A stretch of 42,945 nt of DNA. Origin: Acidobacteriota bacterium (lineage in GTDB: Bacteria > Acidobacteriota > Terriglobia > Terriglobales > SCQP01). The DNA is taken from assembly GCA_021789895.1 (NCBI GenBank), contig JAJYIU010000028.1:1-42945 (forward strand). The letters run 5' to 3'. The first letter of the stretch is position 1; each line of letters opens with the position of its first letter. Positions 16,932 through 23,783 of the stretch are shown here, one piece after another. Under the pieces are notes generated by a model, which was not told where the DNA came from, ran no database searches, and saw only the letters and a program-made list of their open reading frames with translations. The position numbers and the translations under genes are program-made.

Positions 16932-17915
16932 TTATAGAAAACTGTTCTCGAAGGCGCCCCGCAGCGCCAGCCACTCGCCTTCGCTGCCCGCCGGCCAGTT
17001 CTCCGGCAGCGCCGCGGCCTGCCGCGCGTCGCACAATTCGGCCCAATCCTGTTCCTGCCGCAGCCGCGCCAGTCGCGCCGGGCTCAGCCCGGCGGCGATG
17101 ATCTGCGGGCGCCGGCCGTTCGCCCCCGCCTGTTGCTCGCAAAAGTCGCGGTAGTACGCCAGCGTGGTATATAGATCGGAATCTTCCGGCTGGCCGTCCG
17201 GCCCGGATTCCACCACGCGGCAAAAACGCGGATAGCCGTCCCAGATAAAAGCCGCAGCCAGTTGGCAGGCGTCCGCTTTCACCAGCAGCGCGCCCGCGCG
17301 CAGCTCCGGCAGCGCCGCCAGCGCCGCCAGCGCCGCCGGCATCACCATCGCCGCCCGCGCCCCCGCCGCCTCCAGCACGTCTTCGTATTCATCCAGCCGG
17401 TGCCGGTCGGCAATCGCCGCCAGCACTTGCGCCGGGGCTTCCTTCGCCGCCGCTGCCCGCCCCGACACGACGGTCAGCGATAACGCCGCCTCTTCCGGAT
17501 CGAAGGGCAGCGATTTGCGCAACCGGAACCGCACCAGTTGCTGCAGTTCGGCCGCCTGGGCGGGCAATTGTTCAAACTCCAGCAGCGTTACCCGCGCGGT
17601 CATCTCCGGCAGCAGCAGAATCACCTCGCTGCCCCGCCCGCCGAGCGTCTCGAGCACCTGCTCGATCGCTGCTCGCACTGGCTCCGGCTGCGCCAGGTTG
17701 GGATGCTGCGCCGAAGGCTGCACCGCGCCCGGCGGCAATGCCGCCAGCGCTCCCCGCTGCGGCGCGGGACCGCCTGGCAGCCGCCGCAGCCCGGCCACCC
17801 GCTGCGGGCCGATCGCCAGCGCCAGCCCCGGCGGCGGCGAATCGAGCCAGCGCCGCAGCCCCGGCTGGATTCGTCCGGCGCCATTGCGCGCCTGCTCTCC
17901 CAGTAATGCTTGCAT
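16932..17915 (-). CDS. pilM: PilM/GspL-like cytoplasmic actin-fold protein
   Basis: 327 residues, soluble. It shows the PilM pattern: a segment with regularly spaced strands, VILLLPEMTARVTLLEFEQLP, then LQQLVRFRLRKSLPFDPEEAALSL (the RF..KK.LPF block of PilM/GspL), and later ALLVKADACQLAAAFIWDGYPRF, the second actin-like subdomain. PilM is a cytoplasmic ring component that grips the N-terminus of PilN and contacts the ATPase. It begins 3 bases after the GspE-like stop codon. It is more divergent than typical PilM and lacks an obvious complete nucleotide-binding motif, so nucleotide binding is uncertain. Confidence 0.8.
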   Translation of the reverse strand: MQALLGEQARNGAGRIQPGLRRWLDSPPPGLALAIGPQRVAGLRRLPGGPAPQRGALAALPPGAVQPSAQHPNLAQPEPVRAAIEQVLETLGGRGSEVILLLPEMTARVTLLEFEQLPAQAAELQQLVRFRLRKSLPFDPEEAALSLTVVSGRAAAAKEAPAQVLAAIADRHRLDEYEDVLEAAGARAAMVMPAALAALAALPELRAGALLVKADACQLAAAFIWDGYPRFCRVVESGPDGQPEDSDLYTTLAYYRDFCEQQAGANGRRPQIIAAGLSPARLARLRQEQDWAELCDARQAAALPENWPAGSEGEWLALRGAFENSFL

Positions 17916-17918
17916 GCT

Positions 17919-19544
17919 TTACCGCGTCAGCTCGATGAAGGTGACTTTGTTGATTTCCCGCAGCGTGGTCACCCCGGCGCGGACTTTATCCAGCGCCGAT
18001 TCGCGCAAAAACCGCATCCCTTCCTGCCGTGCTGTCCGGCGGATTTCCGAACTCGGGCGCTTGTCCAGGATCATCTCCCGCACCGTATCGGTCATCTCCA
18101 GCAGTTCCTGGATGGCGGTGCGGCCGCGATAGCCCGTGCCGGAGCACTCCAGACAGCCCTCGCCTTCATAAAAATCCGCTTCCAGCCACTCTCCGTTCAG
18201 CCCCGCGGCCTCCAGCACTTCGCGCGGATATTTCCGTCCTCGCCGGCACGACGGGCAGATCACCCGCACCAGCCGCTGCGCCAGAATGCAGTTCAGCGAC
18301 GAGACGAAATTATAGGGCTCGACCCCCATATTCAAAAACCGCCCGATCACGTCCACCACGTTGTTGGCGTGCACCGTGGTGAACACCAGGTGCCCGGTCA
18401 GCGCCGCGTTGATGGCGATCTGCGCCGTTTCCGTGTCGCGAATTTCGCCCACCATGATCTTGTCCGGATCGTGGCGCAGGATGGAGCGCAGCCCGCGCGC
18501 GAAGGTCAGCCCTTTTTTCTCGTTGACCGGAATCTGCGTCACGCCGTGCAACTGGTATTCCACCGGGTCTTCGATGGTGATGATCTTGTCTTCATCGCTG
18601 CGAATCTCGTTCAAGGCCGCGTAGAGCGTGGTGGTCTTGCCGCTGCCGGTCGGCCCGGTGACCAGCAGCATGCCGTAGGGCTCGCGGATGTACCGCCGCA
18701 GCCGCGTCAGCGAGGTCTCGTCAAAGCCCACCACGTCCAGGGTGAGGCGCTGGAACTTCTCGCTCATCGCTTCCTTGTCCAGCACGCGCAGCACCGCGTC
18801 CTCGCCGTGGATGCTGGGCATGATCGAGACCCGGAAGTCGATCGCCCGGCCTTTGTAGCGCACCCGGAAACGCCCGTCCTGCGGCACCCGCCGCTCGGAT
18901 ATATCCAGCTCGCTCATCACCTTGATGCGCGAGATGATGGGCGCGTGAAACTCCCGCGCCAGCGGCGCCATCGCCGGGTGCAGCACCCCGTCAATGCGGT
19001 ACTTCACCTGCACGTCGCCTTCCTGGGTCTCGATGTGGATGTCGCTCGCCCGCCGCTCCAGCGCGGTAAAGATGGTCGTATCCACCAGCTTGATGATCGG
19101 CGAGATTTCCGCCGCCCCGGTCAGCCGCTCGATCGAGATGGTTTCGTCCGGATTTTCTTCCTCCCGGATCACGTCCAGGGTGAAGCCTTCCGTCGCCTGG
19201 TCCAGCACCCGCTGCGACTGCTCGGTTTTCTTCAGCAGGTCGGCGATCTGGCGCGGGGTCGCCACCCGCAGCACCAGCTTGCGCTGCAGCAGCAGGCCCG
19301 CTTCGTCCATCGCCAGCAGCCGGCTGGGATCCGCCACCGCCAGCGTCAGGCTGCGCTCGTTGCCCGCCAGCGGCACGAAATGATAGCGGAACATCAATTC
19401 CACGGGAATGCTGCGGAACAACTCGTGGTCGATCCGGCAATCGTGCAGGTCCACGAAGGGGCAGTGATAGCGCCCCGCGATCTCCCGCGCCCGCTGTTCT
19501 TCTTCTCCCGCCGGCATCGGGGCGGGACTGAGTTCCGTCGCCAT
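17919..19544 (-). CDS. gspE: GspE/PilB-family secretion or pilus assembly ATPase
   Basis: 541 residues, the family length. Hexameric cytoplasmic ATPase powering pseudopilus or pilus extension. Domains: an N-terminal MshEN/T2SSE-N region (residues about 15-130), a PAS-like N2 region, and a RecA-like domain with Walker A GPTGSGKTTT (Lys303), Asp box and Walker B IMVGEIRDTETA, His box LTGHLVFTTVHAN, and a zinc-binding tetracysteine pair Cys430-x2-Cys433 and Cys464-x2-Cys467. ATG 19544 shares its A with the TGA of the preceding GspF-like gene, and GAGGA lies 6 bases upstream. A longer in-frame reading to 20651 runs antisense to nothing useful and overlaps gspF; it is rejected. Whether it serves a secretion system or a pilus cannot be decided from this gene. 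Confidence 0.93.
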   Translation of the reverse strand: MATELSPAPMPAGEEEQRAREIAGRYHCPFVDLHDCRIDHELFRSIPVELMFRYHFVPLAGNERSLTLAVADPSRLLAMDEAGLLLQRKLVLRVATPRQIADLLKKTEQSQRVLDQATEGFTLDVIREEENPDETISIERLTGAAEISPIIKLVDTTIFTALERRASDIHIETQEGDVQVKYRIDGVLHPAMAPLAREFHAPIISRIKVMSELDISERRVPQDGRFRVRYKGRAIDFRVSIMPSIHGEDAVLRVLDKEAMSEKFQRLTLDVVGFDETSLTRLRRYIREPYGMLLVTGPTGSGKTTTLYAALNEIRSDEDKIITIEDPVEYQLHGVTQIPVNEKKGLTFARGLRSILRHDPDKIMVGEIRDTETAQIAINAALTGHLVFTTVHANNVVDVIGRFLNMGVEPYNFVSSLNCILAQRLVRVICPSCRRGRKYPREVLEAAGLNGEWLEADFYEGEGCLECSGTGYRGRTAIQELLEMTDTVREMILDKRPSSEIRRTARQEGMRFLRESALDKVRAGVTTLREINKVTFIELTR

Positions 19545-20761
19545 CAGTGTCCTCGTCCTTGCATAATCCCCGCTCCCAGCGAAAAGATCGGCAGATACAG
19601 CGCCACCAGCACCAACGCCACCAGCGAGCCCACCACCAGCAGGATCGCCGGCTCGATCAACGACAGCAGCGCCGCCAGCGCCGTGCTCAGGTCTTCGTCG
19701 TAGAATTCCGCCAGGCTGGAAAGCATCTGCGGCAGCGCGCCGGTCTGCTCGCCCACTTCCACCATCTCCACCGCCAGCGGCGGCGCCAGTTCCTGCTTCG
19801 CCATGCTCTCCGCCAGCGGCTTGCCTTCGCGCACCAAAACCAGCATTTGCTGCCAGCGTTCCCGCAAATGCAGGCTGTGAAAGGCGCTGCCCGCGGTCTC
19901 GATCGCGTTCATCACCGGCAGCCCGCTCTGCAGCAGCGTGCTCAGCGTCCGGCAGAGGACCGCGATCTGGTATTTCCACCACATCTCTCCCGCCACCGGC
20001 AGCCGCAGCATCCAGGCGTCCATCCGCTCCCGCAGCCCATGGGTGCGCGCCGCCAGCCCCAAGCCCGCCGCCAGCGCCACCAGCCCCAGCACCGCCAGCA
20101 CGGCGTAGTGCCGCGAGAATTGCCCAATCCCGAGCATCACCACCGTCAAGGTCGGCAATTTCGCCCCCAGCGCGCTGTACAACTCGCCAAAACGCGGCAC
20201 GACGTAAGTCACCAGAAAGCTCATCACGAACACCACCAGCAGCAGCAGCACCGCCGGATAAATCAGCGAGCTGACCAGCTTGCGCCGCACCGTCAGCGCC
20301 AGCCGCTGGTACTGCACGTATCGCTCCAGCACTTCGGGCAGATTGCCGCTTCGCTCCCCGGCCATCAGCGTCGTCGTGTAGATGGCCGGAATGCCCGCTT
20401 GCTGCCGAAAGGCGTCGGAGAGCTGCTCGCCGGCGCGCACCCGCGCCCGCGCCTCGCTCAGCATTTGCCGCAGCCGGCGGTCGCGCGCCCGCGTTTCCAG
20501 CAGTTCCAGCGCGCGTGGTATCGGCAGGCCCGCCTTCACCAGGGTCATGAATTGCTGGGTAAACACCAGCAGTTGCGCCGTCGGAAGCTGCTGCCGCCGT
20601 TCCCGCCATCGCCCCCGCCATGCCTGCTGCGGCTGCACCGCGTACACCCAATAGCCTTGCTGGCGAAAGCGCTCGCGCACTTCCTGCGCGCTGCTCCCCT
20701 GCTCAACCTGGCTCAGCGCCCTTCCCTTTTCGTCCGTGGCTTTGACTATGAACTGCGGCAT
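19544..20761 (-). CDS. gspF: GspF/PilC-family inner-membrane platform protein
   Basis: 405 residues, the family length. Two T2SSF domains are visible: residues about 55-180 (FTQQFMTLVKAGLPIPRALELLE) and 260-385 (LCRTLSTLLQSGLPVMNAIETA), each followed by the GE.SG or GE.TG motif (MAGERSGNLPEVLERY and EVGEQTGALPQMLSSLAEFYDE). Three membrane segments are clear, including the final LIEPAILLVVGSLVALVLVALYLPIF. The protein forms the membrane platform for the GspE motor. ATG 20761 gives the standard N-terminus (MPQFIVKATDEKGRAL); ATG 20812 would add 17 atypical residues. It is the first gene of the operon, with a candidate promoter about 80 bases upstream. Confidence 0.93.
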   Translation of the reverse strand: MPQFIVKATDEKGRALSQVEQGSSAQEVRERFRQQGYWVYAVQPQQAWRGRWRERRQQLPTAQLLVFTQQFMTLVKAGLPIPRALELLETRARDRRLRQMLSEARARVRAGEQLSDAFRQQAGIPAIYTTTLMAGERSGNLPEVLERYVQYQRLALTVRRKLVSSLIYPAVLLLLVVFVMSFLVTYVVPRFGELYSALGAKLPTLTVVMLGIGQFSRHYAVLAVLGLVALAAGLGLAARTHGLRERMDAWMLRLPVAGEMWWKYQIAVLCRTLSTLLQSGLPVMNAIETAGSAFHSLHLRERWQQMLVLVREGKPLAESMAKQELAPPLAVEMVEVGEQTGALPQMLSSLAEFYDEDLSTALAALLSLIEPAILLVVGSLVALVLVALYLPIFSLGAGIMQGRGH

Positions 20762-20790
20762 GCGTCGGTGTGACGGCGATCGGCTGGCTT

Positions 20791-20868
20791 GGGCCTGCCT
20801 GGAAACCTGCATTTAGGCAGGTTCCGAGGCCTGTTTAATGGATCATACTCCGGCTCGGGCCTGCCTGG
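20791..20868. repeat. pair of 12-base direct repeats flanking the operon promoter
   Basis: GGGCCTGCCTGG is found at 20791-20802 and 20857-20868. GGCTTGGGC also occurs twice, just before the first copy (20786-20794) and just after the second (20867-20875), so the repeat unit is circularly permuted. The centre-to-centre distance is 66 bases. Confidence 0.6.
20842..20847 (-). promoter_or_regulatory. candidate -10 box of the pilus/secretion operon
   Basis: Minus-strand TATGAT, about 80 bases before ATG 20761. No good -35 hexamer at 16-18 bases. Exact 12-base direct repeats GGGCCTGCCTGG (20791-20802 and 20857-20868) lie on either side and could be regulator sites. Confidence 0.35.
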
Positions 20869-21172
20869 CTTGGGCGAACCCGATTGCCACAGGTGTACCC
20901 ATCCTGATCCGGTGGGCAAAGGAAATGTACAAACCGTTGCGCTGCAATAACCTGGCGGTCCATTTCAGAACTGCTCTGCCTCCGATTCTAACATGCTTCC
21001 ACCGTAGCGCCATCCTTATATGATGCCTTTATCCGCCTCTACAAGCTATCCATTATATGTACTCTCCGGTTTACCCCTTAGACTACCGCGGCGACGCCGG
21101 AGTTCGGTTACCGCCCGCCATTTGCACGCCTTTGGCGGCTGTAAGTTAGCGGCGCCGGTCTTAAACCATAGC

Positions 21173-21230
21173 TAAAAAATGAAAGGCATTCCGCCCTGCC
21201 GCCGCCCGGCGGAATGCCCTTCTTTTTATT
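21173..21230 (-). terminator. intrinsic terminator after the GloVer gene
   Basis: An 11-bp perfect stem (21185-21195 with 21208-21218) with a 12-base loop lies 36 bases after the stop codon. On the minus strand it is followed by TTTCATTTTTTA; on the plus strand by CTTCTTTTTATT, so it could work in both directions. Confidence 0.8.
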
Positions 21231-21254
21231 CGTGTCAGGCCGTCCGCCGCGGCT

Positions 21255-23396
21255 TCAGTGCTTCCACAAATCCACCCGGATGGCCCCGCTGCCCGCCGTT
21301 TTTTGCGGCCGGTTGGAGACATTGCACACCTGGATCGTGATGGTGTCGCTTGCGCTGACCCATGCCGTATAGATCAGGCTGCCTCCGCCCATCATCCGCT
21401 CGTTCGGTATGCCCAACGCCACCGTGTCCCCGTCGGCCGCCCCGGTCAGGTTGACCGTGCTCGAGGCGCAGCTACCCGAAGTCAGCGCCGGAAAACTGGG
21501 GTTGGCCAAGATGGAGAGATGTTCGGTAATGGCCGTGCCGCCGCCGATGATCAGCGATCCGGTGGTGGTCGCACCGCTGGTCGCGGTATTCGCCGACGAG
21601 ACATTCCCGGCTACGCTCACGTTCCCAGCCACCGCCTGATTGCCGGCGAAACTGTTGTCAATATCCAGCCGCGCGTAATACGCTCCCGCGATGCCGGCCA
21701 GCGCGGCGGCATTGACGGCATCGGCGGCCGAACCGGAGGTGTTCGCGTAGCTTGCCGTCTGGGCCACGATCCCGGTCAGCTTGGAACCGTCGCCGTAGAA
21801 GGCAAAACCCGGCCCCACCGTTAGGTTGCCGTTGAACATCTGATCGCCGGTGAAGGTATTGCCGCCATTCGTCAGCGCGGCGCCGGCTTCCTCCACCGTC
21901 TGGTCGAAACTCCCTGCACTGGCGGTGAATACCGGAGTATCCGGCGTGTACTGCGCCGTAATGGTGAAGGTGCCGACGCCGAGGTTGTCGGCATCTTCGA
22001 TCGCGATCATCGCTGTTCCGCCGATCACCGGCTCGGTGCCGAGCGCGGTTGACCCGTTCATGAACGTGACCGTGCCCGAGGGCATGCCGATCGCGCTGGC
22101 CACGGTAGCCATCAGGCTGAGCCCGCTGCCGGCGGTCGCGGGATTCGCGGTGGAACTGACTGCGATGGTGGTCGCAACGTTGGTGGCCGTGGTCAACAGA
22201 TACACCGTGCCCGGGCTTTGCGGGCCGCCGCCGTAGGGGGTGGTGCCGTACAGATTGCCGGCGTTGTCCATGATCACGCCCGCATAAGGCGCCGCTCCGT
22301 CGCCATTGGCGTTGGTGAAACTGTAGAGAATCTGCGGCGTGTACGCGCCGTTGGCGAATGCCAACTCGAAAACAACGCCATAATGATCCGCGCCGCCGCT
22401 CGGCGCCGTGCCATACAGATTCCCGGCCGCATCCAGCCATAATTTTGAAACCGGGTAGCCTCCGTCGCCCCCGGCGGGAGCGAAACTGTGCAGAATGGTC
22501 TCGCTATAGGCGCCGTTGGCGTTAACCAGTTCAAATACGGTGCCGGCGTAATTCGTCCCGCCCAGCCGCGTGGTCCCGAACAAATCGCCATTGCTGTCCA
22601 GGGTCAGCCCGGCCTCGGGGTACGCGCCGTCCCCGCCGGCGTTCGTGAAGGAGTACAGCACGGACTCATTGCCTGCCGGATCCAGCTTGAACACGGCGCC
22701 GTCGCCGCTGGCGCCGCCGCTGTAGGTGGTGCCATAGAGATTCCCCTGGGCATCCATGACCAGCCCGGCGTAGGGGCTCAAGCCATCGCTGCCGCTGAAG
22801 CTGTGCAAAACCTTTTCGCTGTAGCTGCCGTCGGTATTGAGCGTCAGCTCGTACACGCAGCCGCCGCCATACGCGCCGCCGCCGAAGGTGGTGCCGTACA
22901 GGTTCCCGGCGGTATCCATTACCAAGCCGCTGTGCGGATACGCGCCGTCGCCGTGACTGCCGTACGCCGCGCCGGGATTGAATTGAAAGCTGTGCAGCAC
23001 GGTGACGTTGCCCGCCGGATCGAGCTTGAAAACGACGCCGAAATTGTCTGCCCCGCCCATCTGGGTTGTGCCATAGAGATTCCCTGCCGCGTCCAGCAGC
23101 AACCGCGCATAGGGCGCGTTGCCATCCGTTCCGGTGAAGCTATGCAGCACGGTTTCCTGGCCCGCCGGCGTCAGCTTATACACCAACCCGTAGCCGGAAC
23201 CGGAAGCGCCGCTCGAGGTGGCGCCGTATAAATTGCCCTGCGCGTCCTGAATCACGCCCGCATAGGCGTAAATGCCCCCGCCCGGAAAATTGCTGCGGAT
23301 GACCTCATGGTAGGTTTGCGCCCCGACCGCCGCGCTCAGCCAACCGGCGGCAACCAGCGCCGTGACCAGAAAGTGGACACACCGATGCTGTCTCAT
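21255..23396 (-). CDS. secreted GloVer-repeat protein with Ig-like and phage-fibre-like C-terminal parts
   Basis: 713 residues with a Sec signal peptide (FLVTALVAAGWLSAAVGAQ). Residues about 30-405 hold at least seven tandem repeats of 50-60 residues, each ending in the pattern LD..GNLYGTT..GG (variants NLYGAT, DLFGTT, NLYGTA) and starting with GVVFKL or GTVFEL; this is the GloVer repeat common in Acidobacteriota, probably a beta-propeller-like surface domain. An Ig-like domain follows (GMPSGTVTFMNGSTALG). The C-terminal 200 residues (GNTFTGDQMFNGNLTVG, then Ser/Ala/Asn-rich repeats, then TITIQVCNVSNRP) resemble fibre or adhesin stalks. ATG 23396 is preceded by GGAGGT at 4 bases. Function unknown; a surface or matrix role is inferred. 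Confidence 0.9.
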   Translation of the reverse strand: MRQHRCVHFLVTALVAAGWLSAAVGAQTYHEVIRSNFPGGGIYAYAGVIQDAQGNLYGATSSGASGSGYGLVYKLTPAGQETVLHSFTGTDGNAPYARLLLDAAGNLYGTTQMGGADNFGVVFKLDPAGNVTVLHSFQFNPGAAYGSHGDGAYPHSGLVMDTAGNLYGTTFGGGAYGGGCVYELTLNTDGSYSEKVLHSFSGSDGLSPYAGLVMDAQGNLYGTTYSGGASGDGAVFKLDPAGNESVLYSFTNAGGDGAYPEAGLTLDSNGDLFGTTRLGGTNYAGTVFELVNANGAYSETILHSFAPAGGDGGYPVSKLWLDAAGNLYGTAPSGGADHYGVVFELAFANGAYTPQILYSFTNANGDGAAPYAGVIMDNAGNLYGTTPYGGGPQSPGTVYLLTTATNVATTIAVSSTANPATAGSGLSLMATVASAIGMPSGTVTFMNGSTALGTEPVIGGTAMIAIEDADNLGVGTFTITAQYTPDTPVFTASAGSFDQTVEEAGAALTNGGNTFTGDQMFNGNLTVGPGFAFYGDGSKLTGIVAQTASYANTSGSAADAVNAAALAGIAGAYYARLDIDNSFAGNQAVAGNVSVAGNVSSANTATSGATTTGSLIIGGGTAITEHLSILANPSFPALTSGSCASSTVNLTGAADGDTVALGIPNERMMGGGSLIYTAWVSASDTITIQVCNVSNRPQKTAGSGAIRVDLWKH

Positions 23397-23459
23397 ACTG
23401 ACCTCCCAAACCGGCTTTCAGCCACCGTAGTGACTGTACCTGCCCCACAAGTTATGCCG

Positions 23460-23488
23460 ATGCTAGCCTAACCGGCAAGGGCCGTCAA
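23460..23488 (-). promoter_or_regulatory. sigma-70-type promoter of the GloVer gene
   Basis: On the minus strand TTGACG (23488-23483), a 17-base spacer and TAGCAT (23465-23460) match the consensus well. Transcription would start near 23453, giving a leader of about 55 bases that includes the GGAGGT ribosome-binding site. Confidence 0.65.
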
Positions 23489-23614
23489 CCGGAAAAATTG
23501 CAATTTGACCGGACTCATCTACTGGCCAGGGTGAGTCAGGTATCTCTTTGTTATTACGGTACATGCGCCGGCGGTACCTGCCCGCGCCGGCCTTGCCTTG
23601 AAAATCCGGCATTT

Positions 23615-23636
23615 CCGCCGGCGGCCGGCGGTTTTT
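23615..23636 (+). terminator. terminator-like hairpin on the plus strand with no plus-strand gene upstream
   Basis: CCGCCGG (23615-23621), loop CGG, CCGGCGG (23625-23631), then TTTTT (23632-23636). Both flanking genes are on the minus strand, so this would end an unknown plus-strand transcript, or be chance in GC-rich DNA. Confidence 0.35.
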
Positions 23637-23755
23637 CTGCGCGTTTTTCAGAACTTCACCGGGTTTTAGCCCATTGAATAACCCAGTATCTCAGATCAAG
23701 TGACGCCAACTGCATTGAGTTGTGACTTGAATAGATCTCAAACAAATCACCCGGC

Positions 23756-23775
23756 GCCCGCGGCCGGCCGCGGGC
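23756..23775. repeat. 20-base perfect palindrome after GH3
   Basis: GCCCGCGGCCGGCCGCGGGC reads the same on both strands with no loop and begins 9 bases beyond the GH3 stop codon. It may help end GH3 transcription (no T-run follows) or bind a dimeric protein. Confidence 0.5.
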
Positions 23776-23783
23776 ACTGTCGT

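Larger units (their letters stand above)
20762..21254. other. spacer upstream of the pilus/secretion operon
   Basis: 493 bases with no supported gene; a 61-codon plus-strand reading at 20838-21023 has no start signal or protein-like pattern. The part near gspF holds a hairpin (AACCTGC 20804-20810, GCAGGTT 20817-20823), a minus-strand -10 box and a pair of 12-base direct repeats. The far end holds the terminator of the GloVer gene. In between, CTCCGG (21063-21068) could pair with CCGGAG (21097-21102), but I cannot assign a role. Confidence 0.5.
23397..23783. other. spacer between the GH3 and GloVer genes
   Basis: 387 bases without a supported gene. Besides the GloVer promoter it holds a plus-strand terminator-like hairpin (23615-23636) and a 20-base perfect palindrome (23756-23775) just after the GH3 stop codon. 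A 78-codon minus-strand reading at 23656-23892 overlaps GH3 and is not protein-like. Confidence 0.5.

Noticed and set aside
17280-17345. Runs of CGCCAGCGCCGC-like short repeats, looking like a simple repeat array
   Set aside because: They lie inside the PilM-like gene and encode an Ala/Leu-rich helix; no spacer structure as in CRISPR.
17919-20651. 910-codon version of the GspE-like gene
   Set aside because: The extra N-terminal part overlaps gspF in another frame and is Gly/Ala/Arg-rich; the ATPase domain begins normally at 19544.
20838-21023. 61-codon reading in the spacer upstream of gspF
   Set aside because: No start signal, overlaps the probable operon promoter, and resembles no family.
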